DNA of 29,127 nucleotides from the NCBI GenBank assembly GCA_964439135.1, contig CAYTNN010000031.1, forward strand, positions 1 through 29,127. Direction: 5' to 3'. The stretch comes from JAFGPJ01 sp964439135. Lineage in GTDB: Bacteria > Planctomycetota > Phycisphaerae > Sedimentisphaerales > Anaerobacaceae. The position numbers were made by a program, and so were the translations under genes. This document shows, piece by piece, positions 7,690 to 16,318 of the stretch (the first letter of the stretch is position 1; every line of letters starts with the position of its first letter). The notes below the pieces were generated by a model that was given only the letters and a program-made list of their open reading frames with translations, ran no database searches and was not told the DNA's origin.

Positions 7690-7892
7690 TGGGCTTTTAG
7701 AGCGAATTTTCCAGCCCAATCCTGAGAATCGGACGCCTATTCAAGACAATAGATTGGCCCCGGGGATAGCTGGAATGAAAATTTTTAGATTGGATAGACC
7801 GTGAGAATGACACTATAAATCAAATTATGCCCGTACGGAGATAACAAGCAAACTTCAACTGCTTGCCTTAGGCCTTGTAAAAACAAAGAAGT

Positions 7893-7909
7893 GGAGTAAA
7901 TTTTACTCC
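7893..7909. repeat. Perfect inverted repeat just after the HEAT-protein gene
   Basis: GGAGTAAA (7893-7900) and TTTACTCC (7902-7909) are perfect complements with a single-base centre. They lie four bases beyond the HEAT-repeat gene stop, which is a tandem TGATGA at 7911-7916. The stem is AT-rich at its core and lacks a strong GC stem and U tract, so it is not a convincing intrinsic terminator. It may protect the 3' end or bind a protein. Confidence 0.3.
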
Positions 7910-7913
7910 CTCA

Positions 7914-9704
7914 TCAGCTTTTCGCCTGGTCGAGGATCAGGTCTTTTGCTTTCCGGCTGGGCAGATTCAATGCTCCATAAGCGGCAGCGGCCGTGCTGCG
8001 AAGCTCGGTGTCGGTTGCGTCCGAGCTGATAAGCACGTAAATAGCATCTATCGTCTCATCAGGCAGCATATTGGCGTTCAGCTTGGCCGAAGTTGCAAGA
8101 GAAATAAAGGCAGATATTCGCACATCCGGTGCGTTATTGGCCTCAAGAGCCATTGCGGCGATTGCCCGCTGGGCGCCGGGACTGTTGAGATAGGCCAGGA
8201 TTTGACCGGCCAAAGTCTGGATTCTCTCGTCACGCACGCCACTTTCAAGAGCAAGCTGAGCGGCAGACAAATCAAGAACGGAATTCCTGGCCTGAGCCAA
8301 TGAGAGCATGGCTTCGGCCGCACGGACGGCATAGTTTTCGGCTATCTCTTCGCTCCAGCCGTTCGCACCTCCCGCAGAAGTCTGCGAGCCCTGGCCCAAC
8401 GCTTCGGCGAGATTCGCAACGACCAGCTTGCTTTCGGCAAATCCTTCCTTTGGGCCGGCTGCACCTATGGCTATCGCGGCACTGTACCTGACCATCCGAT
8501 CATTGAATGACAGGGCCTGAAGCAGCGGCTGACTCGGACCCATTTGATAAAGCAATGACTTCTCACCGGCGGTTGTTGCCAACGCCTCGATAACACCAAG
8601 TGCGACGTGAGCATTTTTATCTTTAACGGCACGAGCAAGCGCCTGATGGAGATATTCAACACCCGCTGTCGTAGCGTAAACGAGAGCGTCGGCGTGACGT
8701 TCGCCGAAATAAGCGGGCATCGCTTCAATGCCGGCGGATTCGGCCTTAAAAAAGGCGGCCAGCCAGAGCCCTATAGCCGAACCGAATCCCGAATCGGCCT
8801 TGAGAGCCCACTCGCATGTCCGCATAGCCATAAGCTCGTTGAAGTAATTTTTATCAACTTCTTCGCGAACCAGCTTGCCGGCGTCGGAATCCCAGAACCA
8901 GACATTTGCAAAATTGGCGTCCTGGGCCGGGGCCAAAGACTGGGCATGATAATAATATTTTTCGGCAAGCTCGTAGAACAACTGTGCGGCCGGAACTTGC
9001 AGCATATCCTGATTGATTTGCCTGATGCTTTCCTGTGCCATTGCACGAAGTTGGGCTGAATCTTCATTCTCGATAACGTACTTTAGATAGGCCTGCGATT
9101 GCGGATAGCCGATCTTGCCGAGCGCCGTTATTATCTGGGCTTTGAGCGGCACATTTTCCGTCTGCAGGGCGGCGACAAGCGGCCTTATCGCATCTCTACC
9201 GATCTGCGGAAGTGCCCGGACAATATCCGATAGCTCTTTCTCGCGGGAGCTATCCGCCATTGCATCAAGCATAAACGGAATTGCGTATTCGCCGGCATTA
9301 CGCAGTCGCTTTACTGCCGTAAGCCAGCCACGGTCAGTACCGCTTAATCTTCTTACTTCCTCTGCGATAATTCGAGGCTCGGTCCGCTCTATGAATCTGC
9401 CCTGCTCGATGGTGGCAAGAATTTTCCCGCTCAAATCAGCTAATTCGGCATCGGGGGCGACATCGTTGACTCTGACCAATATCTGGTAGCCCTGTTGATT
9501 GGCCCTGCTTAGTTCGAGCAGCTTCACAGGATCGGGATTACTGCCGAGAATCGCCTGAGCATGCCCTTTGGCCATATCAAATCGGCCTATTTTCGTATAA
9601 TGCAGAAAATCATTCCAGTTCTCCTCCAGTGTCTGGGCAGAACAGGTGCTGAATCCAAGATATACTATTGCTAAAATTGATATAGCTGTTTTTGCTTTTA
9701 ACAT
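7914..9704 (-). CDS. Exported HEAT-repeat protein
   Basis: A 596-residue protein starting MLKAKTAISILAIVYLG, with a signal peptide probably cleaved near SAQT (about residue 24). The ATG at 9704 has GGAG eight bases upstream; the upstream ATG at 9761 would bury the signal peptide and is rejected. The N-terminal 100 residues are helical and TPR-like (YTKIGRFDMAKGHAQAIL). HEAT-type repeats follow, e.g. SDIVRALPQIGRDAIRPLVAAL and the next helix pair around AQIITALGKIGYPQSQAYL. A second repeat series lies in the C-terminal half (GVIEALATTAGEK, YSAAIAIGAAG). Such proteins are scaffolds in the planctomycete periplasm. No catalytic motif is visible. It is transcribed divergently from the propeller protein gene at 10064. 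Confidence 0.75.
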   Translation of the reverse strand: MLKAKTAISILAIVYLGFSTCSAQTLEENWNDFLHYTKIGRFDMAKGHAQAILGSNPDPVKLLELSRANQQGYQILVRVNDVAPDAELADLSGKILATIEQGRFIERTEPRIIAEEVRRLSGTDRGWLTAVKRLRNAGEYAIPFMLDAMADSSREKELSDIVRALPQIGRDAIRPLVAALQTENVPLKAQIITALGKIGYPQSQAYLKYVIENEDSAQLRAMAQESIRQINQDMLQVPAAQLFYELAEKYYYHAQSLAPAQDANFANVWFWDSDAGKLVREEVDKNYFNELMAMRTCEWALKADSGFGSAIGLWLAAFFKAESAGIEAMPAYFGERHADALVYATTAGVEYLHQALARAVKDKNAHVALGVIEALATTAGEKSLLYQMGPSQPLLQALSFNDRMVRYSAAIAIGAAGPKEGFAESKLVVANLAEALGQGSQTSAGGANGWSEEIAENYAVRAAEAMLSLAQARNSVLDLSAAQLALESGVRDERIQTLAGQILAYLNSPGAQRAIAAMALEANNAPDVRISAFISLATSAKLNANMLPDETIDAIYVLISSDATDTELRSTAAAAYGALNLPSRKAKDLILDQAKS

Positions 9705-9959
9705 CAAAATATCTCCAAAAAACTGCGCTCGTTTCACCAAAAAAACCTTCGGCTGCCACACAGATAAGATTTATCTTAGGCGGCCCTTACCTCCAAATCA
9801 CCCAATTTGGGGCATTTTCTGCCCTCTAAATGCGGACAAAAACTATAATTCATTCCTATTATTCGTCCGTAGAACTATATAGTATAAGTAAATACCTTCT
9901 CTGTCAACAAAAAACCGCTTCAGATAACCAATATAAGGAACTTCAATGCAAATTTATAA

Positions 9960-9988
9960 TTGCATACCAACCCGTTTTCTGTTACAAT
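9960..9988 (+). promoter_or_regulatory. Candidate sigma70 promoter of the propeller-pseudopilin-sulfatase operon
   Basis: TTGCAT (9960-9965) and TACAAT (9983-9988) are separated by 17 bases. They sit about 75 bases before the ATG at 10064. The rest of the 9705-10063 divergent region holds a short palindrome, TAAGAT-TT-ATCTTA (9765-9778), and ACTATATAGT (9874-9883); no gene is supported there. Confidence 0.55.
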
Positions 9989-10063
9989 ATCGGACATACG
10001 GTCGGGTTTGCGCAATGCGGCCAGACGGCAAAGAGGAAAAAAGCTTTTATGAGGGAGTAAATA

Positions 10064-12691
10064 ATGAAAAAAACAATTCTTATCATGATTTCGTTATCAG
10101 TCGTTAGTGTCGCTGTCGCTACAGAGCGGCTGGTACCGAGCCAATACCCGACAATTCAAACAGCGATAAATGCGGCCGATAATGGTGATACGCTCATCGT
10201 GGGAGCCGGCACATACAATGAAAATATAGACTTCATGGGCAAGGCCATAACTGTACGCAGCAGCAATCCGAACAATTTCGAGACGGTGAAAAACACTATC
10301 ATCAACGGCAGACAGAGAGATTGCTGTGTAGAGTTTAGTACAGGTGAAAGCAGCAACAGCGTTTTAGAGGGTTTTACGCTAACCGATGGAGCCGGAACCA
10401 ACGTCGACTACTCCTACAATAATGGACTGTTATCAGGACAAGCCGGTGGCGGCATCCTCTGCCTGAACAGTTCCCCTACTATACGGCACTGCAATATCAC
10501 AGGAAATGGACTTATACAAACTGGCACACGGTCTCGTACAGGAGGAGTAAGCGGAACAACTACTACCATTCATTGTGGAGGCGGAATCGCGCTGATAGGT
10601 AACTGTCAGGCTACTATCGACAACTGCTTCATTATTAACAACCAGGCCGATTATGGTCCCGGCATAATGATTCGAAGTTATACGCCTACAGAAGCTATCA
10701 GCACAATAAGCAACTGTACGATTGCAAATAATTTGAGCGAGCTTGAAACTCCGGCATACGAAATCGACTGTTGGGATACAAGAGCCGTTATCTACAATAC
10801 AATAATCTGGAGCGGCGATTACCGCAGTTTGCTGATAATAGACCCATCGCTGGTGACTTACTCGTGTGTGAGAGAAGCTTACATCCTCGAAGGAGATTAT
10901 TATGAATTTGCCGAGCCTTTCGACCTTGCCGGGGCAGGAGGCAACATAAACCAGAAACCGCTTTTTGTGCTGTATCCGGTCGATTCTGATGAAGGAGATT
11001 ACCATTTACAGCCGGACTCTCCCTGCATCAATGCAGGTGACCCTGACTTTGCCGAAATTGCTAAATTGGATATTGACGGCCAGTCGCGTGTGCTGGGCGT
11101 CAGGATTGATATTGGCGCCGATGAGGTTATGCCGGAAATACATGTCACCAAACCTGCCGGCGGGGAGGTTTGGACTTCTGGAAGCACACACGAAATCCAA
11201 TGGTCCGGCAAAGCCGGCGGTGCCGTGGATATTTTAATCAGTACCAATGGCGGCACCGACTGGCAAACTATCGAAAAAAGCATCCCTGATACCGGCGGCA
11301 AAATGTGTACTCTGCCAGAGTCGGTCGATTCCAGCAACTGTCTAATTTCAGTTGTTCCCGGCATTCCCGATCCCGGCGTCATTTGCACGGAAAGCGGCGT
11401 ATTCACCATCAGGCCGTATTCGCCCGGTGTTGCGGTTGAATCAAAATGGAAATCACTCGGCGGCGATTTCACCCGTACCGGCCTGAGTAACAGCAACGGG
11501 CCGGAGTCCGGCTGTATCAAATGGCAGTTCGAAACCACAAGGGCCGTATCGGCAAGCGTTACCGTCGGCGTCGATAACAGAATGTACATCCCCTGCGAAG
11601 ACGGCAAATTGTACGCTCTTGATCCAAATGGCTTACTCATCTGGAGTTACGATGCGAATTCGCCGCTCATAAGCTCGCCAACCATAGGCCTCGACGGCAC
11701 TGTATACGTCGGAGGCCTCAATGGAAGACTTTATGCTATTGATATTAACGGTAACCTGAGCTGGACACACGACACAGAGGGTTTCGTCTACTCGTCCCCG
11801 GCCGTATCGGCGGACGGCAAAATTTACGTCGGCTCACAGGACGGTGTTCTTTACGCGCTGGGCCGGGACGGCAGCGAGCTATGGAGCTTTGAAACAAAGG
11901 GGCCCGGTGATGTGCTGAGGGGTTCCATTTTCGCCTCACCGGCAATAAGTGCCGACGAAACCGTCTATATCGCCGGCTTGTATGATCCGAATTTGTACGC
12001 ACTCAATCCCATCGACGGCTCTATAAAATGGATATGTAACTTCGAATCTCGAGGCTGGCCTTTCGCCTCACCGGTTATCGCAGAAGACGGAACAATATAC
12101 CAGACATTGCTGCACGACACCAACCTTTACGCAATCGAGCCCCAAAGCGGCAGTATTATCTGGTCGGTAGATTTGGCTGATCCGGGAAGTGGCTGCTTCG
12201 ACCCTAACTATGCGCAGGAGTTTGGCGACGCAGATGGCTGGTCAGAACCGGCATTAGGGCCGGATGGCACAATTTACGTAAGCTTTGATGATCCGTACTT
12301 AAGAGCAGTCGATCCAACCGGCGAAATTCAATGGGCTACCCGGCTGGGCGACATGGGTGGATTCACTTTAACTGTCAGCAATAACGGCAACATTTACGCC
12401 GCATGTGACGATGGCAACCTCTATGTAATCAATCCCGATGGCGAGGAAATTGCCCGGTTCCAGAGTGACTCATGGCTGAACTTCCCTGTCATAGCGGACA
12501 ATTTATTGATAGTTGCCGATTCGAAGGATAATTCGCTGCTGGTTACGTATGAGAACAACAAGGTCTATGCTATCTCGCCGGAATGCTCTGAAGACCAGGT
12601 ACCCGATCTATTCTGGCCCGCAGACTTAAATTCAGATGGGGCTATAAATGTCACTGACATGACACTGTTGGCGACTTATTGGCTGAATTGA
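10064..12691 (+). CDS. Secreted beta-helix / PQQ-propeller protein with dockerin-like EF-hand
   Basis: An 875-residue exported protein with a signal peptide at residues 1-20 (MKKTILIMISLSVVSVAVA). Residues 25-350 form a right-handed parallel beta-helix (YPTIQTAINAADNGDTLIV start, then repeated SSPTIRHCNITGN-type rungs). It ends with the typical SPCINAGDP and IDIGADE pattern. Residues 360-450 are an Ig-like domain of the Kre9/Knh1 type (GGEVWTSGSTHEIQWSG). Residues 460-840 are PQQ-like propeller blades with repeated GKLYALDPNG, GRLYAIDINGNL and GVLYALGRDGSELWSF motifs. The C-terminus is a Ca-binding dockerin-like repeat, DLNSDGAINVTDMTLL. GAGGGAG before the ATG is a good ribosome-binding site. 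No catalytic site is evident; a surface or extracellular binding role is inferred. Confidence 0.85.
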   Translation: MKKTILIMISLSVVSVAVATERLVPSQYPTIQTAINAADNGDTLIVGAGTYNENIDFMGKAITVRSSNPNNFETVKNTIINGRQRDCCVEFSTGESSNSVLEGFTLTDGAGTNVDYSYNNGLLSGQAGGGILCLNSSPTIRHCNITGNGLIQTGTRSRTGGVSGTTTTIHCGGGIALIGNCQATIDNCFIINNQADYGPGIMIRSYTPTEAISTISNCTIANNLSELETPAYEIDCWDTRAVIYNTIIWSGDYRSLLIIDPSLVTYSCVREAYILEGDYYEFAEPFDLAGAGGNINQKPLFVLYPVDSDEGDYHLQPDSPCINAGDPDFAEIAKLDIDGQSRVLGVRIDIGADEVMPEIHVTKPAGGEVWTSGSTHEIQWSGKAGGAVDILISTNGGTDWQTIEKSIPDTGGKMCTLPESVDSSNCLISVVPGIPDPGVICTESGVFTIRPYSPGVAVESKWKSLGGDFTRTGLSNSNGPESGCIKWQFETTRAVSASVTVGVDNRMYIPCEDGKLYALDPNGLLIWSYDANSPLISSPTIGLDGTVYVGGLNGRLYAIDINGNLSWTHDTEGFVYSSPAVSADGKIYVGSQDGVLYALGRDGSELWSFETKGPGDVLRGSIFASPAISADETVYIAGLYDPNLYALNPIDGSIKWICNFESRGWPFASPVIAEDGTIYQTLLHDTNLYAIEPQSGSIIWSVDLADPGSGCFDPNYAQEFGDADGWSEPALGPDGTIYVSFDDPYLRAVDPTGEIQWATRLGDMGGFTLTVSNNGNIYAACDDGNLYVINPDGEEIARFQSDSWLNFPVIADNLLIVADSKDNSLLVTYENNKVYAISPECSEDQVPDLFWPADLNSDGAINVTDMTLLATYWLN

Positions 12692-12721
12692 ACGGATTAT
12701 TGGCTAAGTAATGAGTAAACC

Positions 12722-13570
12722 ATGAAAGATAAAACCAAAATTTCAAAAAAAGACATCCTTGTTGTTCTGGGTTGTAGCGTTTTCGTGCTGCTCAACATTG
12801 GTGCTATTGGCACCGGCGGCCGCGGGAAAGCCAAATGTCTGGTCTGTCTTACGAATCTGAAGCAGCTTACGCTTGCATGGAACATATACGCAGACGATAA
12901 CGACGGAAAAATCGTGAACGGCGAGGCATCCGAAGGAGCAAATGGCATAGCGCCAGTTCCCACAGTTGGCAGACACAAAGGCGAATTGTGGTGGACCGGC
13001 GACGGGACAGCACCAGGTTATATGATAGGAGAAACGCTGCCTGAGGACATCCAACTGAAAGCTATTAGAGCAGGAGCGCTTTGGCCATATTGCGGGGACG
13101 TGAAACTGTACCGCTGCCCGAGCGGTGCCCCGGGGAATATGCGACACTATTCAATCGTCGATTCGATGAACGGTCTATACAGGAGCGGAACATACGCTGG
13201 TAATAGCGGAGTAATAGTCGGCGAGACGGTACTCTGGATCAAGAACAAGACCGACATTTGGTTTCCGAGCCCGGCACAGAGAATCGTCTTTATTGATGAA
13301 GGCCAGATAACTCCGGACAGTTATGCCGTTCATTATCTTAATGAGTCATGGTGGGATCCCCCACCCGTGCGACATGGCGAGGGAACGAATCTGTCATTCG
13401 CAGACGGACACGCCGAACCCTGGACGTGGCAAGGCAAAAAGACAATTGAGACTGGCAGAATGACTAATCAATTGCAGCAGATGCAACCTGAAACACCTGA
13501 AGATTTTCAGGATTTGTACAGGATGCAGAAAGGTGTATGGGGAAGATTAGGTTATGTGCCAGGTCATTAA
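12722..13570 (+). CDS. Pseudopilin-like protein (H-x9-DG family) with decayed prepilin signal, copy 1
   Basis: A 282-residue protein. The hydrophobic N-terminus (ILVVLGCSVFVLLNIGAIG) is followed by CLTNLKQL, matching the NLKQ anchor of type II secretion pseudopilin-like proteins, and the C-terminus holds HGEGTNLSFADGH (H-x9-DG). Counting back from NLKQ, it aligns without gaps with the canonical paralogue at 25308. However, the prepilin peptidase site is missing: the -1 Gly/Ala is Lys, Phe+1 is Ile and Glu+5 is Asp. It is therefore more likely a membrane-anchored protein than a processed pilin. It lies 30 bases after the propeller gene, with only a weak ribosome-binding site. Confidence 0.7.
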   Translation: MKDKTKISKKDILVVLGCSVFVLLNIGAIGTGGRGKAKCLVCLTNLKQLTLAWNIYADDNDGKIVNGEASEGANGIAPVPTVGRHKGELWWTGDGTAPGYMIGETLPEDIQLKAIRAGALWPYCGDVKLYRCPSGAPGNMRHYSIVDSMNGLYRSGTYAGNSGVIVGETVLWIKNKTDIWFPSPAQRIVFIDEGQITPDSYAVHYLNESWWDPPPVRHGEGTNLSFADGHAEPWTWQGKKTIETGRMTNQLQQMQPETPEDFQDLYRMQKGVWGRLGYVPGH

Positions 13571-13627
13571 TAAACGTTGCTTTATCAGGCAATAATAAGA
13601 GAAGTTAACCGATTAAATGGTGAAATT

Positions 13628-14443
13628 ATGAAAACCAAAATCACTTCCACAAAGAGAGACCTTTGGGTTGTTCTGGGATGTACTGTTTTCCTGCTGCTAA
13701 ACATCGGGGCCATCGGCAGTAGCGGCCGCAGAAGAGCTAAGGACATGGTGTGCCTTTCAAACCTGTTGAAATGGGGTGCTATCTTTCAGACGTATACAAA
13801 TAATAACGACGGCTATTTCTTCAGCGGTGCCGACGGCACCCCGGGATATTGGTGGATAGCTGATCTTGAGGAGCGCTATCAGAGTTACAAAAAAAACAGG
13901 CTATGGTTCTGCCCGACGGCAAACAAGCCAATGACAGACGAACATGGAGTATATACACCGACCTTCAACGTCTTCAACGCCTGGGGCATATATACTCAAG
14001 CAGGCATCAGTAATCTGAACGCAGATGGCGTTGCCGGTAGCTATGGCTTAAACGGTTATGTTCTTAACATATATAGTGGCACATTTGAAGGCGGTGTACC
14101 TTCCAGCGCCGGATGGAGAACTCCCAACGTAACTGGTGCAGCCAATATACCGGTTTTTCTGGAAGCCCTGCGTTTCGATCTCTGGCCATTAGGAACGGAT
14201 CCTCCCGCTGCCTCTGAGTTTGCAGCCTGGTCAAATAACCACATGGCACGCTGCTGTATCAACCGGCACAATGGAGCAATAAACTGCCTCTTTATGGACT
14301 TCTCTGCCAGAAAAGTTGGACTTAAGGAACTTTGGACGCTAAAGTGGCATAGAAATTTCGACACGGGTGGTCCCTGGACGAAAGCCGGCGGCGTCCGGCC
14401 GAGCGACTGGCCTCAATGGATGAGGAATTTTAAGGATTACTGA
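13628..14443 (+). CDS. Pseudopilin-like protein with decayed prepilin signal, copy 2
   Basis: A 271-residue paralogue of the preceding gene. The ATG at 13628 gives MKTKITSTKRDLWVVLGC, which lines up with MKDKTKISKKDILVVLGC of copy 1, so the upstream TTG at 13577 is not used here. The hydrophobic stretch and RAKDMVCLSNLLKW follow. As in copy 1, Asp replaces Glu+5 and the Gly-Phe cleavage pair is absent. The C-terminal block RHNGAINCLFMDFSARK, then VGLKELWTLKW, is nearly identical to the same region of the canonical pseudopilins at 25308 and 26160. The H-x9-D spacing is kept. The downstream sulfatase gene starts 18 bases after its stop, so all are probably one operon. Confidence 0.7.
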   Translation: MKTKITSTKRDLWVVLGCTVFLLLNIGAIGSSGRRRAKDMVCLSNLLKWGAIFQTYTNNNDGYFFSGADGTPGYWWIADLEERYQSYKKNRLWFCPTANKPMTDEHGVYTPTFNVFNAWGIYTQAGISNLNADGVAGSYGLNGYVLNIYSGTFEGGVPSSAGWRTPNVTGAANIPVFLEALRFDLWPLGTDPPAASEFAAWSNNHMARCCINRHNGAINCLFMDFSARKVGLKELWTLKWHRNFDTGGPWTKAGGVRPSDWPQWMRNFKDY

Positions 14444-14461
14444 GAAAAAGGAAACAGGAAG

Positions 14462-15826
14462 ATGGGCAAACAAACCAGAAGGGATTTTCTCAAAGTGCTG
14501 GGCCTTACCGCCGGCTCGCTGTTGATGCCAAAAGCGGTGTTCAGCAAACAAAAGGCCGCTCGCAAACCCAACATCGTGCTGATCTTCACCGACGACCAGG
14601 GCTCGATAGACGTCAACTGCTACGGCGCCAAAGACCTGTACACGGAAAACCTCGACCGCTTGGCCGCCGAAGGAACGCGATTCACCCAGTTTTACGTCGG
14701 CGCGCCGGTTTGCTCTCCCTCTCGTGCCGCATTGATGACAGGCCGGTATCCACGCTGCGCCGGACTTCTGAGTAACGCCCCATCGGATAAAGGCCGGCCC
14801 GGCATGCCCACCGAGCAGGTCACCATCGCCGAGATGATGAAATCGGCAGGTTACGCAACAGGCCACGTCGGCAAATGGCACCTGGGCTACACGCCCGAGA
14901 CCATGCCGAACGGACAGGGCTACGATTATTCATTCGGGCACATGGGCGGGTGCATCGACAACTACTCGCACTTTTTTTATTGGCAGGGCCCAAACCGTCA
15001 CGACCTCTGGCGTAACGGCCAAGAAGTCTGGCACGAAGGCGAGTTCTTCGGCGATCTCATGGTCGATGAATGCAGGAAATTCATTGACGGGCACAGGGAC
15101 GAACCGTTCTTTCTATACTGGGCAATCAACATGCCGCACTACCCCCTGCAAGGGATAGAAAAGTGGCGAAAAAAATACGAGCATCTCGAAGACCCCCGGC
15201 GAATATATGCGGCGTTCGTCTCCACGATGGACGAGCTGATCGGCAAAGTCGTCCGGCACCTCGACGAATCCGGCCTGCGTGAAAATACCCTGATTATCTG
15301 GCTCAGCGACCACGGCCATTCAATCGAGTCGCGGACATTCGGGGGCGGCGGCAACTCCGGCGACTACCGCGGCCACAAATTCACCCTCTGGGAAGGCGGC
15401 ATTCGCGTCCCGTGTATCGTCTCATGGCCCGGCCGCATCGGTCAAAATGCCGTCCGAAACCAAATGGCCGCGAGCATCGACTGGATGCCAACTATTGCAC
15501 AATACTGCGGCGTCAAGCCACCTGAAGTCAATATCGACGGCAAGAGTATCAAATCGATCATAGATTCTGCCGATGCGCCCTCGCAGCACGAAGTACTCCA
15601 CTGGGAGACCGGCAAGCACTGGGCAATCCGTCAGGGCGACTGGAAACTCGTCCACAACGGCCCGGCAACGGATTACAAAGGCCGAAATATCCCCCAAGTC
15701 GAAAACTTCCTGAGCAACATGATCGAAGACGTAACCGAAACAAAAAATCTCGCCGAAGCACACCCTGAAATAGTTAAACGGCTGACCAGTCTGCACGAAC
15801 AATGGCTTAAAAAAGCCCAACTGTAA
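14462..15826 (+). CDS. Tat-exported Cys-type sulfatase (arylsulfatase family)
   Basis: A 454-residue formylglycine-dependent sulfatase that hydrolyses sulfate esters. It begins with a twin-arginine signal (TRRDFLKVLGLTAG). The sulfatase signature CSPSRAALMTGR puts the residue to be converted to formylglycine at Cys84. Calcium and active-site motifs are visible: FTDDQG (Asp44/Asp45), GHVGKWHLG (Lys138/His140) and WLSDHGH. A strong AGGAAACAGGAAG precedes the ATG. It is the last gene of the propeller/pseudopilin operon. Export by Tat implies that the formylglycine is made in the cytoplasm before folding, for which the two anSME genes in this window are the obvious candidates. The natural substrate cannot be deduced. 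Confidence 0.92.
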   Translation: MGKQTRRDFLKVLGLTAGSLLMPKAVFSKQKAARKPNIVLIFTDDQGSIDVNCYGAKDLYTENLDRLAAEGTRFTQFYVGAPVCSPSRAALMTGRYPRCAGLLSNAPSDKGRPGMPTEQVTIAEMMKSAGYATGHVGKWHLGYTPETMPNGQGYDYSFGHMGGCIDNYSHFFYWQGPNRHDLWRNGQEVWHEGEFFGDLMVDECRKFIDGHRDEPFFLYWAINMPHYPLQGIEKWRKKYEHLEDPRRIYAAFVSTMDELIGKVVRHLDESGLRENTLIIWLSDHGHSIESRTFGGGGNSGDYRGHKFTLWEGGIRVPCIVSWPGRIGQNAVRNQMAASIDWMPTIAQYCGVKPPEVNIDGKSIKSIIDSADAPSQHEVLHWETGKHWAIRQGDWKLVHNGPATDYKGRNIPQVENFLSNMIEDVTETKNLAEAHPEIVKRLTSLHEQWLKKAQL

Positions 15827-15836
15827 ATCATCCTGA

Positions 15837-16001
15837 CTAAAAGCGTTTCGCAGCAAAACCGGCATCGGCATCGTAGTCATCTTAGACAGCAGAATAATCA
15901 ACAAATCCTACGGCACCAAATTCTTAGCCGCTATCCCCAAATGCAAAATCGAAATCGTCGCTGCAGAAAGAGAAACCTGTGGCGTCGGTTGTTTTGCGTA
16001 A
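15837..16001 (+). pseudogene. Remnant of a DinG-type helicase C-terminus
   Basis: An open stretch of 54 codons without a plausible start, bounded upstream by TGA at 15834 and ending at TAA 15999-16001. It reads FRSKTGIGIVVILDSRII and then NKSYGTKFLAAIPK. This closely matches the end of DinG/YoaA-type superfamily 2 helicases (consensus 'RSxTDxGxVxILDxRIxxKxYGxxFLxxLP'). The helicase motifs I-VI are not present anywhere nearby, so only the tail has survived. It lies directly downstream of the sulfatase, suggesting a deletion or insertion junction. Confidence 0.65.
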
Positions 16002-16142
16002 TGCTATTCCCACGTGTCCGCGCGTGAATATGGGAAATGTCGGAAGCAACAAATTGCACAAAGAGCACTGATTGGGTAGCTCTTGTTTACTTATTGCTCT
16101 TTCCGCTCGTTAAAAAAATTAAGAAAAAATTCTTATAAATGC

Positions 16143-16170
16143 TTGACGCATGCTGCAAATCCCTTATCTT
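16143..16170 (+). promoter_or_regulatory. Candidate sigma70 promoter of the lipoprotein gene
   Basis: TTGACG (16143-16148) and TATCTT (16165-16170) are separated by 16 bases, giving an expected start near 16178 and a leader of about 140 bases. The leader contains two direct copies of ACGTCAAA (16228-16235 and 16269-16276), flanking a near-palindromic GTGTGCG/CGACGCAC region. Between the helicase remnant and this promoter, only a weak AAGAGC/GCTCTT hairpin near 16060-16085 was seen. Confidence 0.5.
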
Positions 16171-16318
16171 TTGATCATTGGCGAGTTTTAGGGAAAATGC
16201 TTTGTTTTGGCCAACTGCGGGTATCCTACGTCAAAGTGTGCGTAGTTTAGTATCACACGACGCACTTAACGTCAAACATAACATTATTATTATTCTTGTT
16301 GGTCATGGAGATAGTATT

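Noticed and set aside
10433..11005. 190-codon ORF on the minus strand within the beta-helix gene
   Set aside because: It is antisense to a well-supported coding region with clear repeats and has no recognisable domain or ribosome-binding site.
14339..14881. 180-codon minus-strand ORF across the start of the sulfatase gene
   Set aside because: It is antisense to the Tat signal and active-site region, where the plus-strand frame is unambiguous.
15843..15855. A 13-base sequence shared with the end of the TIM-barrel gene (18344-18356)
   Set aside because: A 13-base match between two places in 29 kb is expected by chance, and the flanks do not match.
15422..15904. 160-codon minus-strand ORF over the end of the sulfatase and the helicase remnant
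   Set aside because: It mirrors codons of the sulfatase and of the helicase tail. No family resemblance was found.
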